Of a stretch of DNA of 64,000 nucleotides, positions 26,927 to 40,153 are shown in pieces. Within the stretch, counting starts at the first letter, position 1. The number at the start of each line of letters is the position of its first letter. The position numbers and the translations under genes are program-made. Where the stretch lies: assembly GCA_916613615.1 (NCBI GenBank), contig OU744725.1, forward strand, positions 65,728,575 to 65,792,574, written 5' to 3'. The notes under the pieces are model-generated. The model had not been told where the DNA came from and did not search any database. It saw only the letters and a list, made by a program, of their open reading frames with translations. The DNA is from Steromphala cineraria (taxonomy: Eukaryota > Mollusca > Gastropoda > Trochida > Trochidae).

Positions 26927-27096
26927 CTATTGATAGAGTTTGGCATATTTGACCCCTTGCAACCCACGGAGTTGCTCGTAAACCTAATGATCCGGATAAG
27001 ACAGTACATATGCATATTGCCAGTATGCCTAATAGTTTTAAAACGCGAAGATTTTACAATGAGGAAGCAAAAAACATTACTGTTTTGGTAACTTAC

Positions 27097-30000
27097 CCTG
27101 TTAATAGCCTGTTGTACATCAACCGGCACATCAGGTATAAGGTATGCCAACACATACTTCAGGAAAAATACTATATGCTGAAAATAATACAGAAAAATAT
27201 TTTTCAAAACATGTCTTACAGCGGAACCATATGTTCTATGTTTAACATGATACCATTCATATTAAACTATAATTACCTTTCTATATATAATTTTACGATT
27301 ATAATTTACATGTAGCTTTCAAAAGATCGTTCCTAATGTTCAAATTGATAATTTTCAGCTTCATCGCAAAATCAAGGAATCTGACCTCAAAAGCCAAGAC
27401 GATGATGAGTTTTCCTGCAAGGTCATAATTCTGACCCCAGTCAGAGGTAAAGGCCACGAGGAAAGCATTCGAGATAACTCCAACAAAGTTGACAAACGTC
27501 AGAATTCCATGCCACACACCTGAAAGATGATTCGATTCATACAAGTTTGTTAGTGTCATACGTTTACATTTTCACGATATTATTTGTTATGGTTCTTTTT
27601 GTAGTTTGATTTGAGCTCTGGGAGTCTATGCGATGGCTTATTAGATAAGCATTCCTTGCAGTAAAGTAACCCTGACATTTACCATAGTTCAATTAGAGGA
27701 AACAACCAACAAAAAATAACATGTTTTTATGAATTCTCTAATATGTATCTTATATCAAAAATGCATAATTGCAAATATGTTTGCTTGATGAACAGGAGAA
27801 TAAAAAGCATTTACTTACCTATATCTTGTGCTATAAATGAAATTGGTCTCCTGTAGAAGTTAAGCAGTCTGTAAGCATCTACCCGAAGGTCTATGAAGTT
27901 TGTGATCAGTGCCAAGAGAGGAGCCAATGGGAAGGAGGCTGCGAAAAGCTGAAAATAACAAGGCATCAATGACACAACCTTGCTGCATCCCCTTATTTGC
28001 ACCCGAGGAATTCTAACAACGACGAGCCTCCCGGGTAAAATACGCTGATGTCTAGGGGTGTCTTTGTTCACATCTTTTCATCTTCATAAATCGGAATGTT
28101 ACTCGCTAACAATTGTGGCTTCAAAAAAGTAAATGTTGTTTTAACCATTGCAATATGATTTGATATTGTTTACTTATGACTCCTTGCGGCAGCCAACTGC
28201 AAACAACTTCAAAGTTAAGACAACGTGCAAAAATCGTCTTTCATTTTCTTACACAAATTTATAATTTGATTTTCCTTTAGTTATTTTCAACTGCACTAAG
28301 AAATAAAGAGAAACAAATATTCCAATTCAATAACAATTAATGAAATATGTCTTCAAGAACTACCTGATGAAATATACATAATGAAAATAACAATATGCTT
28401 CACTTGTTTTGTTCATTGAATTGCCTCATCACCATGTGTTTTAGAAGTACATTTCAGAAAGAAAACCTCTGACATACCATAAGGAATCCGTACTGAATAA
28501 CTTTCTCTGTGTATTCTCCCAATGTGAAATCATTAAGCTGTGGTTTCAGCTTCTGTTTTTTGAGGTAGTGGGTGTCTGGCGTTACCCTGCTTTGTCGACA
28601 CGGAAGTCGTCTCCAGATGTAACGACCAACCCTGGACAGATAGATTTATCATTATACACCCGAAATATCCGCCAAAGGCTTGGGATGACTGGGGAAATAG
28701 ACGGGAGTTGTACATGTATAAGGTATCACATACAGTTGTATAGGTGAGAAGTACAATATAGTTATTATTTATATCGTAAGTCTTTTAAGGAAATATGCGC
28801 ATTGCATGTTGGCAAAAGGAGTTTGCTTGTAGGGAACTCGACTTGATTGATTAATTAATGCATAACTTGACCTCGAGAATTTTATTCATAGATTATGCAA
28901 ATAAAATTACCAACGTCATTTTTTACATATTCCCAAAAATCGTATCTCATTACTTAAGTCTACATTTATTAAATTTGATTGCATGGTTGGTCATTTTGCT
29001 AGCTTCTGATTTACTCATCAATTCTAAACACTAATCACACGTCGCTGTATTTTGGCAAAAATTGTCTCATTAGTAGTCTTGTTAACCAATGACTCTGAAC
29101 AAGGAGTTTCTATATATAATTAAGAAGATACGCACGGAAGAATGATATCCAGGAAGAACTTGGGGAAAGGTTTGATGAACATGAGAGCCATGACTTGGAA
29201 AGAGAGTTGGGACATGCAGGTTCCCTGGCAACTGTCTTTGAAGTTATCTCCCTTGCCTATCATACCTGACAGGTCGATCCTCTGGAAACAGAAGATATTG
29301 ACAATCATTCTCAGAAAATGAGGTAAAATTGCGGGGACAAAATAGCACATATCATCACCAGATAGGTTATCTACTTCATCATCCAAAACTGTGTTCCACG
29401 GGAGATATCGATTGTTGGGAGATCAAGCGTTACTTTCTACGAGAAATCGTTTGACAGTAGATTTTGAACAATGCAAAGTACATGACATCACAATTGTTTT
29501 ACATAATCGTGAAATTACACCAAAACGCTGTGAAACATGAAACATGACAACATGACGATGTCTCGTTTTCATGACATCAAAGCCGATGACTCTCAGTCTT
29601 AGGGCAATGGAGTGTTCACAGACGTACATTTGTCATGGATTCATCATGAACAATGATATGGATGAGAAGTTAAATCTTACCCTCGTGTCGCCTGATAGCA
29701 AGTATATATACCAAAACGGTAAATGTATAAAAATTGTAACCTTTCATCGTGTTGATATATTATCAGAAAACAAAATTGTCTACCATTTAAAAAGAATTTT
29801 CTTGACACGTTTCAAAGAATATTCAATCTAAATTAACATTGCGATGGAATATAGTATACAAAACCTCAATAAAAAAGGCGATGTAAAAACAAGAAGCGTA
29901 GCTGTTGACAAACTGGAAGGCAAATATCTTCACTGCAAGTGCATCGTCGTATTTTGATTGTTTTTGGTGGTTTTCTGAAAATTAATGGGAAAAGAAAGAG

Positions 30001-33000
30001 CATGAATTCAAGCCACAGTGCTATAGGTATATTTCAGGAAACAGAATTTGATAGTTTTAACTTGTTATGGTGAAGAGTATAAAGGCATAAAGGAAACATT
30101 TCCTAAGTTTCCCAGCTCTCTAAGAAACCCAGGATTATTCCGAGAGTGTTCAGATATAGTTCCTTTCTAATATATTTCTTAGAAGGTGAATTATATTTTA
30201 TGCTTTTATTTCTTTTGTATAACGACAAAAGAATAAAATATTTGCTTAATATTCAATGTAGAAGGTATCAGTTTTAATTCAGGACTTTTACAATGCCTCA
30301 AAACTAACGTTTAAAATTCATAATGACAGAGACATGTTTATCAATCTTCTCTTGTCATAAACTCATCATTTTTTAATTATTTCATAACGATACTCAAAAG
30401 CAGTTAATTTCAGTATATGATTTTCGGATACAAATTCCAGGGAATGATACAATGTAGAGATAGAGAAAGACGAAAGGAGTTGTCACATGTCTAACCTAAA
30501 GTTTATCTATATAATGTATAAAGCTTTCATGTGAAGGTTACGCAATCGAGGACTTTAAATACAATTTACTTACCCCAGTCAGTAAGATAAGCTGCAAGTC
30601 TTTTATATACCTGAAATACATACATGAGAGGTTATCACTTGTTAACAACTAATGAATCAGTCTGCCGATTCAGCTATGCTGTTTTTTTTACAAAATTTCA
30701 CGAGAGGACCAAATTGTATGCAAACATTAAACTGTTTTAGTAAGTTACAAAATATACTTCTTTGATTTGACAAAGCGAACCATTTTCAGAATGTTCATGA
30801 TAATTAAATGAGAACAAATGTTCATGATAAGAGATAAGTTCATGATCTTTGACGACATTTTCATGAAATTTGACGAGCTGTTTATGAAATAGACAAATTG
30901 TTCATGACGTAAGACGGAATGGTCATATTGGAGAAAAAGTTCATTATCCTTGACGCGATGAGTTTGAAATAAAACGAAATGTTCATTTACCATGAACCGA
31001 AACATTCATGAAATGAACCGAAACGTTCATGAAATGAACCGAAATGTTCATGAAATAAACCGAAATGTTCATGGAATGAACCGAAATGTTCAATAATTGT
31101 TCGTGAAATGTCATGAATAGAAGCGAAATGTTCATGAAATAAAGCAAATGTTCATTAATTGAGATGGAGTTTTCATTTATTGAGAAAAAAATGTATTTAC
31201 AAATCCGAGGATGACGATTGAGACGGCGTTCAGCAATGAGGACACAATAGTGGTCAGCAGGAGACACTCGACTCCATTGATGTCTGGACACTGGCTAACG
31301 TTGACGATGACCCTGTACACCACCACGCCCACCAGGCTGATGACCACTAGACAGATCTGAGAACAGAAACAGTAAATAACCTTTTCTTACTTTTGGCTTA
31401 ATTATAGGGGCCAAAGGAATACCATAAATGTTTCATGTACAACAGTCTAAGTAAACCTAGCCTCAATTACACTCGTTTCACTCCGATATTGAGTCTAGCA
31501 ATATGTAGTAGCAGGTCGCGTCAGCCGATTTTTCGAATTGACCAATCAAAGATAGTTTTACCAAGCCACAATAGTACGCATTCGCACGTATTACGATGAG
31601 GGGTCATAGGTCGGCAAAATGTCGGCTGACGCGAGATGCTACTGCGTCTCGCTAGATTCAATATCGAAGTGAAACGGGTATTATTGAGGCTAGATTTACT
31701 TAGACTGTCATGTACAGAATAAGATAACCCTGATTGTTTAAACAAGTCACAATTATGCAATCAGCAACTCTAATCCATACTGTGATATGCATACCTAACG
31801 CTAGTACTAGTGATGACTGTAGTTCTCTCTGTTTAAGGGCATATTTTAACTAATTAAGTTTTGAACTATTATCGATTTGATAAAATTAGTGATGGTTTTC
31901 CTGTGGCAAAGTGAAATTTAAAAAGTGGTGAAACTGAAGACGACGAAAGAGATGAGCTAACTGTCAGCCCTTATACAATTTGAATACTTTATCTGCTTAA
32001 TGGACCCTTGCTTTTCATTGCTTGAAAACTATGAAATGATAGTCTGTAACTCATATACTTTGTGCATCTTGTCTCATGTCACATTATAAACATCTCTTAT
32101 TACATTTTTCGAGCAATCATTGATAGCAAAATTGAACATAGACGGGGTCGTAAAAAACTATTTGTTAGTAGTAAATAGATTACAAAACGAGTGAGTGTTG
32201 AACATCGAAAATATTTCAACTCAATATTTTCAATAGCTTTCGCTCGTGAATAAATCAAAACATTTGAAAATATCTCGTTGAAATATTTTCGATATTCAAC
32301 ACTCACTCGTTTTGTAATCTGTATTTACCAGAGGAATTGTGTCACACGACATTTACGAAACGAGTTGATGTTTTATGTTACTCGAGCAAGAGCGTGGTCT
32401 GTCTGTCTGTCTGTCTGTCTTTATATATAGATATGCACGAGTTTCGTAAGTGTCAAAAGTCCCACTTCGAGAGTAATAATCATTATTTCTTTCTTATCGA
32501 TTCTTTTTATGTTAATTGCTTTGAAAAACCCAGGAAATTACCTAAAGAATGACGATAGGAGCACTTGATTTATGACGTCATAGACGACGTAATACGGACC
32601 TCGCGCTGAATAAATCGTTGCTAGGCAACAGTGATGTCAAATATTCAACATATATCACTGGTTATGACTTACCATATAAGTATTAAAACAGATTTGCTTA
32701 ATAACCATGTTCTCACCATGAAGACAACAGCTGATATCGATGCAGTATACTTGACCATCTGTCTCTTGAGAGGATAGTACCATGTTTTAGTTGAAGTAAC
32801 TGGATCCTGAAGAGAGACAATAGATAATAATTTAAACATCCACGTGTGTAAATTATGGAAATGAGTTGAGTGTAAAACTTGGACTGATTTCCCCGCTTTG
32901 GGTCGAGAGCCGTTTCGGGTCGCTACACACGTGCACCATATATAAAGATTATTTTCTTGCATAACCAGATTTTATGGGATTGTTTTGCCAATAATAATTA

Positions 33001-36000
33001 ACATAGATAAACCAATAACTAAACTTGAACATTTGAAAAAAAAAGAGGATTTTTTATAAAGATACCAAAAAAGGTTGAGAGGCATTGTGATGATTTTTCG
33101 AGAAAACATAAACCTGTCACAAGAAAGGTAACAACATTATCCATCATTATTTTAAATACCCCAGACATTTGTATTATCTCTTCTAATGTGTCTTTGCACA
33201 GATAATAACATAACTTAATCAAAATTCATTGAGGTCGAATCATCATCACAACGTATAACTTCATATAGAGTCATTTAAGAGTCGATAATAATGAATTTAT
33301 TAATTCATCCTTCAACATAGTTGTCATGTAATAAATGTTAGGGGAATGTAAGAGGAAACCTACAATTTGCTCCTTGGTGCCAGTGAACTCCGGTCTGTCA
33401 GGTTCTGAAGCCTGGAAGTCATTCACGTCCCACTCATAGGACAACCTTGCAGATCGCCTCTTCCAAAACTCCAGGAAAATCGTCCCTATAGAGAAAATCG
33501 CGAAATGATAGATAAAAAGACAATGTAAACATTTCTTATGTTTGAATACGTCAGATTGACGATGACACCAGTGTTCCCGAAAATGATAAACATGACATTT
33601 TCATTTAATTTGCAAACAGAATCTATGCCCGGTAGATACGCAAAATAACTTTAAAACAATACCAGTTCCCGATTAATTATCTAATTAAAAAACCGATCCA
33701 AATTATTCTACAATAATGCATTGTTGGTTGACCCTTTAGGCTGAGTTGGTATCTGAGGGAATACATACGAGCTAAATGGAGTGAAAGTATAATGTATTAA
33801 AGTTTTTGTCGCATCGAAACTGACATTCAGGTTGATTCCGTATATGAAAAATGTATTGTCCTTTATCTGGGATTGTCTTCACCATTGATCATATAGCTGT
33901 AAATTTAGAAAATACTCTTTATATATTAGTATTATTATTGAGTTAGATCGTGCATCAGCTAGTTAGCTCTGGCACGTATCCTATTTTCCCTCTCTCGGAA
34001 TAGATCCACAATACTATTCCATGAATCGTTCTGATTTGTGAGCAGTTCAGTCAAGGTGGCACTTGTGTCAAACGCCCTTGCATGTTGAAGAGCTTGGCAG
34101 TCAAAGATGATATGGAGGATTGTTTCCTCCCCAGAATCACACAGTAGGCAAGTAGAATTGGTGGCTAGATTGAATTTGTGTAGAAAGCTTTGGCACGGAT
34201 AGTGATGCAACTTTATCCGACTGAGGAGGACTTGATCTCTCCGATTTACGTTTGCATACCGAACATTGCTTGGTTTGGTCTGGATTTGATGATATTGTCG
34301 TCCTGTTGACCCGTTGTTCCACTTGTCTAACCATAAATGTTTGGTAGATGATTTCACTTTATATATACGAATACAATTTTGACATTAAGGAATGAAGCAA
34401 TATGATAATGCCTACCCCAAAGACAGATGATCATGCTGAAGTATGGCGTGGCAGCGTTGTCAAATGCGAAGCGGATGACGTTCAATAACGCCGCAAGTTT
34501 AGAAACATCTCTGAGAAATTAGAAAAATAGGAGGAAAGAGGAAACGAAATAAGAGGGCGGCAAGATGTACAAACATTATTTTCATTACCCGTTTAAAGCA
34601 GTCCAATTATCATCAAAGACATTTAGAATGTGAAAGATGCGATAAATATTTATCATGTGAAGTTTACAAGAAGAGAACATGCATTTATATCAATAAAATA
34701 GATACAATTCCCATTCACATCATTGAAAATATATATTAATACGATATTTGAAAACATTAGAAATGTAAAGAAAAGGTTTGTTAGCTATTACAATTCTCAG
34801 CACTGCTTTGCTTTCATATACAATACATGTTTGCCAAACATGTTTGACAAATGAGGTACATGTTTAGTAACGTTATTGAACAAAGGTAGAAATTGGCATA
34901 ATGAATAGTTTAAGTTATTGTTTCTTAAACGAAATATATTGAACTCCAATATTATTTTACAAATATGTTATTTCACGACTGCAGGAAGTCGATTGATCTC
35001 AAATATAAAAGTGATTGTTTTACTTACTGTCCAGATGTCGTGGTGACACTCGTGTTAAACCTGTGGGGATATTTAATAAGTATTATATTTAACAACTCAA
35101 TTTGTTGATTATGCAATCTTTGTTGATTATGCAATCATTACATTAACAAACTCTTTTGTTAAACATAATTTTAATATGATGACCAAAAGTAATCAATGTC
35201 ATATAATCCAAAATAGCCACCATGTCTCTTCAATGGAACGCATTTTGTATAATGTCTATACTTATATTAGTGACAGCATTAGCTCAACAATTATACTAAC
35301 ATAACATTTATATTAACTTTATATGGTATGCTTGCTATCACATCAACTCAGAAATCCGAGTGCATTAAAATAATCATGTACAGTTTGATCATGTGCTCCT
35401 AACTTTATTCCCGAAAGAATCTGAAACTCAATATAAACCACGAAGTTAAACATAGAGGCATTCTCTCCCAACAGAGCAGATCAAGTCATGTTGATTTAGC
35501 CTCTGTTCTATTTCGCCGAAATCCGTGGGTTCCGGCAGTTTCCCCTGGCGGAAAAAACTTTCATATCAATACATTTGAATTTCTTTAGCAAATGACAAGG
35601 CTTCTCGCATGGAAGGGATGGTTCATATCACAATGCTTTTGCCTTGATTTAGTAGCAAAAACAATGATTAAAGAACAGCGTCGCTGATTGCACAACTAAC
35701 TTTGATTGCCTCCAATCAGGCAACTCCGAGAGAGCTAAATCAACATGACTTGATCTGCCTCTGTGGGGAGAGAATGACATAGAGGGCATACCCGAAGTGT
35801 GTCATAGCCCTATTACGAAACCAATGTAAATGTTCTATTACCCGAGCGATAGCGAGATTTATACACCATATTGCACGAGTTTCGTAAAAGTCATATGGCA
35901 CATCTCCCCAGGTTGACAATGACTTAATTGTTAGTATTATTCAAGAAATATCCAGACGACGGTCCACCTCCCTTGCGACGACCGGCGACATTAATATTGA

Positions 36001-39000
36001 TGTCATAAACAATGGAAGTCGCCCTACAACTATCGTTACTAGACAAAAGTGATATGTACACATGTGCTCATATTGAAAATATGACACTACATATTTCAAC
36101 TCTATGAGTAGCTAAGAGGGTTACTAACCTGGAAACCAGTCCGAAGATGAAGACAGCTATGCCAATAATTGACGGTATCCACAAACTAGTTATAAGCTCC
36201 CCTGCCCAGGCGAAATAAAAAGCGATTTTTTCACCAAAGTAGTTTCTTATTTTCCACAAAGGTTGGAACTTGAAGAACTTCACCCATGTGTTATTCATTT
36301 CTTTCACTAAATCATTTTCATCATCCACCAATGAGTTTGGCATATTGTCTTTTGTGTCCATCTTCGGGATGTCTTTCCCACCATTTTCATGTTTAGTTTG
36401 TTCTATTTCCCTTGGAGACTCCTTGGAGGTTTCTTTCACCTCATTCCCATGTTTGAGATCTTTTGTATCACTTTGGCACTCAGTTTCCTTACAAGACACA
36501 GCTTGCAGTTCAGAGTTTGATTCGAACATATAGTGGTTCTCATGAAGAATAAAATCCTCTACGAAAATATTCTTGAGCCGAAAATACTTTAAACCTGAAA
36601 AAAATAATGTAAGACTTTGTTGTTAATAGTCGATGACAATTGTTTTGCAATGTGATCTTATTTTGGATTCCAAGAGTTGTCCCAACGTGATTGAGTAAGT
36701 GAATGAATCGAAGTTATCATGTATGTGAAAACTTGAGAAAGAGCTCATTAATTAATAGATGATTAATAATATTTTTATTAGGGGTACTTTATATGTAAAA
36801 AACAATCCATCAATTGAAAACAACTGTATATGTGCCAACCAATATAATGATAAACTCATTATCAAGGTTGTTTTCGTAACCAAGATATTCAAACATGAAA
36901 GGTTTTCACTCAAACCGATATAAACATTTTTTTCTCGCTTGGAAATCTTCATAATTACGTCTCTAAGATGATGCCATTTTATTTCCTGTATCAAAAATGA
37001 AATAATTCAAATTATAAACATATCAGATATGAAATATTATTACTCTTGAAGTACCCTACAAATGCACACCGTTTATGCCGTGAACAGTTTTCAATGATCT
37101 GAGAAATGAAATGTTTGAAAAAATTTGTGATATTGTATTAGTTCGTAATTTTGTTCATTTCTCGAAATCTAAAAAAAATACTGATTTATTTGATGGTTTC
37201 TGTGCCTCCTTGGGAAATTTAGTCTTTACAGCATTGGAGAAAGTAATATTACTAGTTTCCGAATACATGAATTCAATACTGCCTGTCAAACTCAATATTT
37301 TTCACAATAAACAATATATTTATAATAACAAACTTCTACAAATACACACCTCTTGTGTTCCTGTCCCGTTTGGTTTTAGTTGTAATTTCTGTCTTCGTGT
37401 TACTTATACAGCAACTGCACACTGTCTTCTGACATGTTCGGAATGCTGATTCCTCATCTTCTATATCCTCTAGATCTACATTCAGGTTGATGAGGATGTT
37501 GTACGTCTGAAAGCAATTGAAACTGGCAGTGCTTCATCATGGCTAAGAGTTTGGCTAAAATAACATAGGTTATTTTCTTGTGACCTTTAAATCAATGATC
37601 GCATGACATATACTATAGATAAAACTGGTTTATTTGCATCAGATGATTATTTGATTGATTTTTTGGTATTACAATAATGATGCTGTGATTTAACATTGTA
37701 AAATCATAATGTGTGTACATATAGATGTCTCTCGTAAGTATTGACATGTACGTATGTTTAATGTACCTTTAGCATAAAAGTATGAAAGAACATTCGTATT
37801 CATGCACATAAAAACCCCAATAAACTCAATTCCAAATTGGGGGGGGGGGGGGGGGGTGGGGGGGGGGGAATATGTAAAATTGAAGTTTGATGTTTACTTA
37901 GAGAAATTCAAAAACGTATGTGAAATACGTAAAATATGTGATATCAACGACCTTTTATTTATGTCTAAAACGATTCTTTAGATCCATATCCACATGTATG
38001 CGATATCCAATTAATACTTCAAAATGAAACCTTAATAATGTTAATACATTTCTATTTGCAATGGAAACAAAATGATAAAGGACAAATACCGTCCGACATA
38101 ATGCACAACGAAATAAATGTAAATGTGACTACACAGTCAGACAGTGACTCAAGATGATTTGAGGTACTTGTATGAACAAATGTCAATGTTTGTTCTAAAG
38201 TACAGGTACAATTGAATGATGAGTATGTTCTACTTACAAGATAAGAACGTAATGACCTTCTGAAAAACGTCTCTTTATTTTCATGACCTTTGAAAAGGTG
38301 CAAGAAGGCCGCTTTGAAGGGAGCGCTGATGTAGTCCGCTGAAATACGAGGACATTTTGGGAGAGTTTATAAGGTATTCAAATGATGTAAAGAGCTACCC
38401 GTGATTTTCTACATATATTGCTGTTAAACGGACGTAGATGGTATAACTAATTTCAAAATATATCACATATCATCTCAAACGGCAATTGTATGATAAATTC
38501 TTGTTTTCAATGAACTCCTCAAACTGTCGTATAGGTGGCGTCTACTAACGCCTACAGGGACAAATGCCTACAGCCTTATCAAAACATAGTTATTCAACAC
38601 TGGGTGTGAATTCAACTGCCTTCAACCTTTCTTCAAAATGGAATGTCCCATTGCTAATTGGAACAGTTCATTTGTGTGCAGGTTAGCATATCGTTGTCAT
38701 AACACTCTCTGTAGGCAATTATCCCTGTAGGCGTTTGTCACTGTTATTAACCCTAACCTTCATGAATGCCCAATTGACAATTAACATACATACTAGTTAT
38801 ATAACCTATGAAACATTATCAAACCGTTACCGTGATTCTCACTGCTTGTGATTATTCTCCTAAATTATGTTTGACTGATTGATGACATTTGCGGGTTTTC
38901 AATCAAAATCATAATTTTGAACCTACCCTATGTAACTATTCGACGTCGATTGGCTCAAAAATGATACTTTCCTGTTATAGTTGATTCATCTCGATCAAAT

Positions 39001-40153
39001 AACACTATTGGTTAAGTTTGACATATTTCACCAAACACGCTGAATGGCTTTTTAAACTCAAGCAATCTAAATAAATGTAGATCAACAGATTTTTTATTTT
39101 GTCATACAGTATGACCAAATATAAAACCTGTTGATCTAAATTTATTTAGATTGAAACTCAAGTAACTTTAGATTATCATAACAAAATCAAGACTGTATCA
39201 CAATTATAGCAATAAATTTACTTTTGACAGAACATGACATCGTGTTTCAATGATGTATAATAATCTAGAACTGTTTCCAAGTGAAACACTAGCCGAAAGA
39301 GTAACTTGAGACATTAATAGAAGAAAACCCTCTTACCTTCATTGTCAGTTACGAAGACACTCTCAAACCAAATTGACAATGGGAATGTTTTCATTTTCTC
39401 CAATAGCTTTCCCTTTAACAAAATTGTTCATTTATGTTTTACTTAGATACTACGACAAAAACTTTATGTAAACTTTAAATAAATCATAGCAAATATTTCT
39501 GATTTGAATTATTGCAAATGATCATACGTTGTTTTTAAACAATTTATTTTCAATCTTCATGATCATAATAACTTCCTGAAAAGAGCAAATTAACTTTTAG
39601 ATTCATTTTACGTTCAAATAGGTGATAATGTACACTCCCTCGTAAATTGACCCAAGTGAAATGATTGACCAAACCTTACACCATGTTTTTCTAGTAAGTT
39701 TCCAAACATATATACATTTCAGTTTGACTTATATCCCCTAGATCATAACATCTGTTCACCTATTGAAAGATTAATTTGCAGGAACAGAAAGTAATTTCAA
39801 ATAAAATCAATAAATATAAGATTTAACACATTTTACACAAACCTAAATATCACTATAAACATTGATCGATATCGAGATGTCCTCACCTTCTCCAAAGGCA
39901 TTTCCAATTTCACATTCTCTGCTTCTTGACAAAGACGTTGGAAGGAACACCTCAGTTTAATATAGGCAGATTCCTCCACTTTCTCCGTCTCCATCTGGAA
40001 GTCCTTCTGCAGCTGAAGAAGAAACTTCTCCCGAGCATTCTTCTTCTTCTCCTTCTTCTCTGGTACCCCATCTTCAGCGACTGGGTGAACCAAGATGAAG
40101 TCAATTTTATCCAGAGGAAGAGTTTCACTCTTTCCTCCCGAACTTTCCTCCAT
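27097..40153 (-). CDS. Anoctamin/TMEM16 family protein, 17 exons seen (785 codons)
   Basis: Exons: 40153-39887, 39412-39337, 38338-38238, 37506-37350, 36594-36129, 35060-35028, 34510-34416, 33485-33364, 32806-32717, 31356-31201, 30610-30574, 29974-29865, 29281-29136, 28631-28478, 27948-27819, 27519-27386, 27177-27097. All phases match. The N-terminus has the dimerisation-domain start [10 protein letters not shown] and [12 protein letters not shown]. Residues ~305-355 carry [21 protein letters not shown] and helix 1. Later blocks: [84 protein letters not shown]. Anoctamins are Ca2+-gated chloride channels or lipid scramblases; which one this is cannot be told. Ca-site positions: E658, E661, D694 kept; D690 and D615 where TMEM16A has Glu; K611 for Asn. 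The loop after helix 1 is unusually short. The last exon is unresolved. The exon 12 donor (GAG|gttttg) is weak. Confidence 0.93.
30778..31165. repeat. Degenerate 20-24-bp tandem repeat in anoctamin intron 10
   Basis: About 17 imperfect copies of a motif such as GAAATGAACCGAAATGTTCA. Copies are cleanest at 31000-31090 and decay to the left. The array ends about 35 bp from exon 10. The minus-strand frame over it ([15 protein letters not shown]) is a by-product. Confidence 0.8.
31436..31715. mobile_element. Foldback MITE in anoctamin intron 9
   Basis: Left arm TGTACAACAGTCTAAGTAAA continues through CCTAGCCTCAATTA to CGCGTCAGCCGA. The right arm is its reverse complement ending GTCATGTACA. Arms are about 95 bp and the whole is 280 bp. 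Confidence 0.7.
32178..32320. repeat. Hairpin repeat in anoctamin intron 9
   Basis: The arm GATTACAAAACGAGTGAGTG continues TTGAACATCGAAAATATTTC and pairs with its reverse complement at 32268-32320. One arm of the same family recurs at about 53740-53825 (CGATATTCAACACTCAC). Confidence 0.7.
33959..34357 (-). pseudogene. LINE C-terminal fragment in anoctamin intron 7
   Basis: A 132-codon open frame ends in a zinc-knuckle-like region C-x2-C...E-x3-H-x4-C ([20 protein letters not shown]), preceded by [20 protein letters not shown]. This arrangement is typical of the extreme C-terminus of LINE ORF2 proteins. It has no RT, so it is a 5'-truncated insertion on the same strand as the host gene. Confidence 0.7.
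35459..35777. mobile_element. MITE with about 45-bp inverted ends in anoctamin intron 5
   Basis: The left end (CTCTCCCAACAGAGCAGATC, AAGTCATGTTGATTTAGC) pairs with the right end (GCTAAATCAACATGACTTGA, TCTGCCTCTGTGGGGAGAG). The interior contains GAACAGCGTCGCTGATTGCA, shared with 49120-49375. Confidence 0.7.
37839..37868 (+). repeat. Poly-G run
   Basis: About 30 bases of almost pure G (one T) in anoctamin intron 3. G-quadruplex potential; also a place where assembly length is unreliable. Confidence 0.9.
38548..38735. repeat. Inverted-repeat element in anoctamin intron 2
   Basis: Left CGCCTACAGGGACAAATGCC and right CTGTAGGCAATTATCCCTGT AGGCG are reverse complements apart from a few mismatches and lie about 190 bp apart. 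Confidence 0.6.
39064..39160. repeat. Short hairpin in anoctamin intron 2
   Basis: AAATAAATGTAGATCAACAG pairs with CTGTTGATCTAAATTTATTT, with about 45 bp between. Confidence 0.65.

Noticed and set aside
27299..27386. Extension of anoctamin exon 16 to the stop at 27299
   Set aside because: The frame after GAG|gtcaga loses family similarity, whereas exon 17 ([18 protein letters not shown]) joins in phase 0 and continues the conserved block.
30983..31291. 102-codon minus-strand frame rich in MNISVHF repeats
   Set aside because: It reads across exon 10 in the wrong frame and into an intronic minisatellite. The anoctamin frame of exon 10 is clear.
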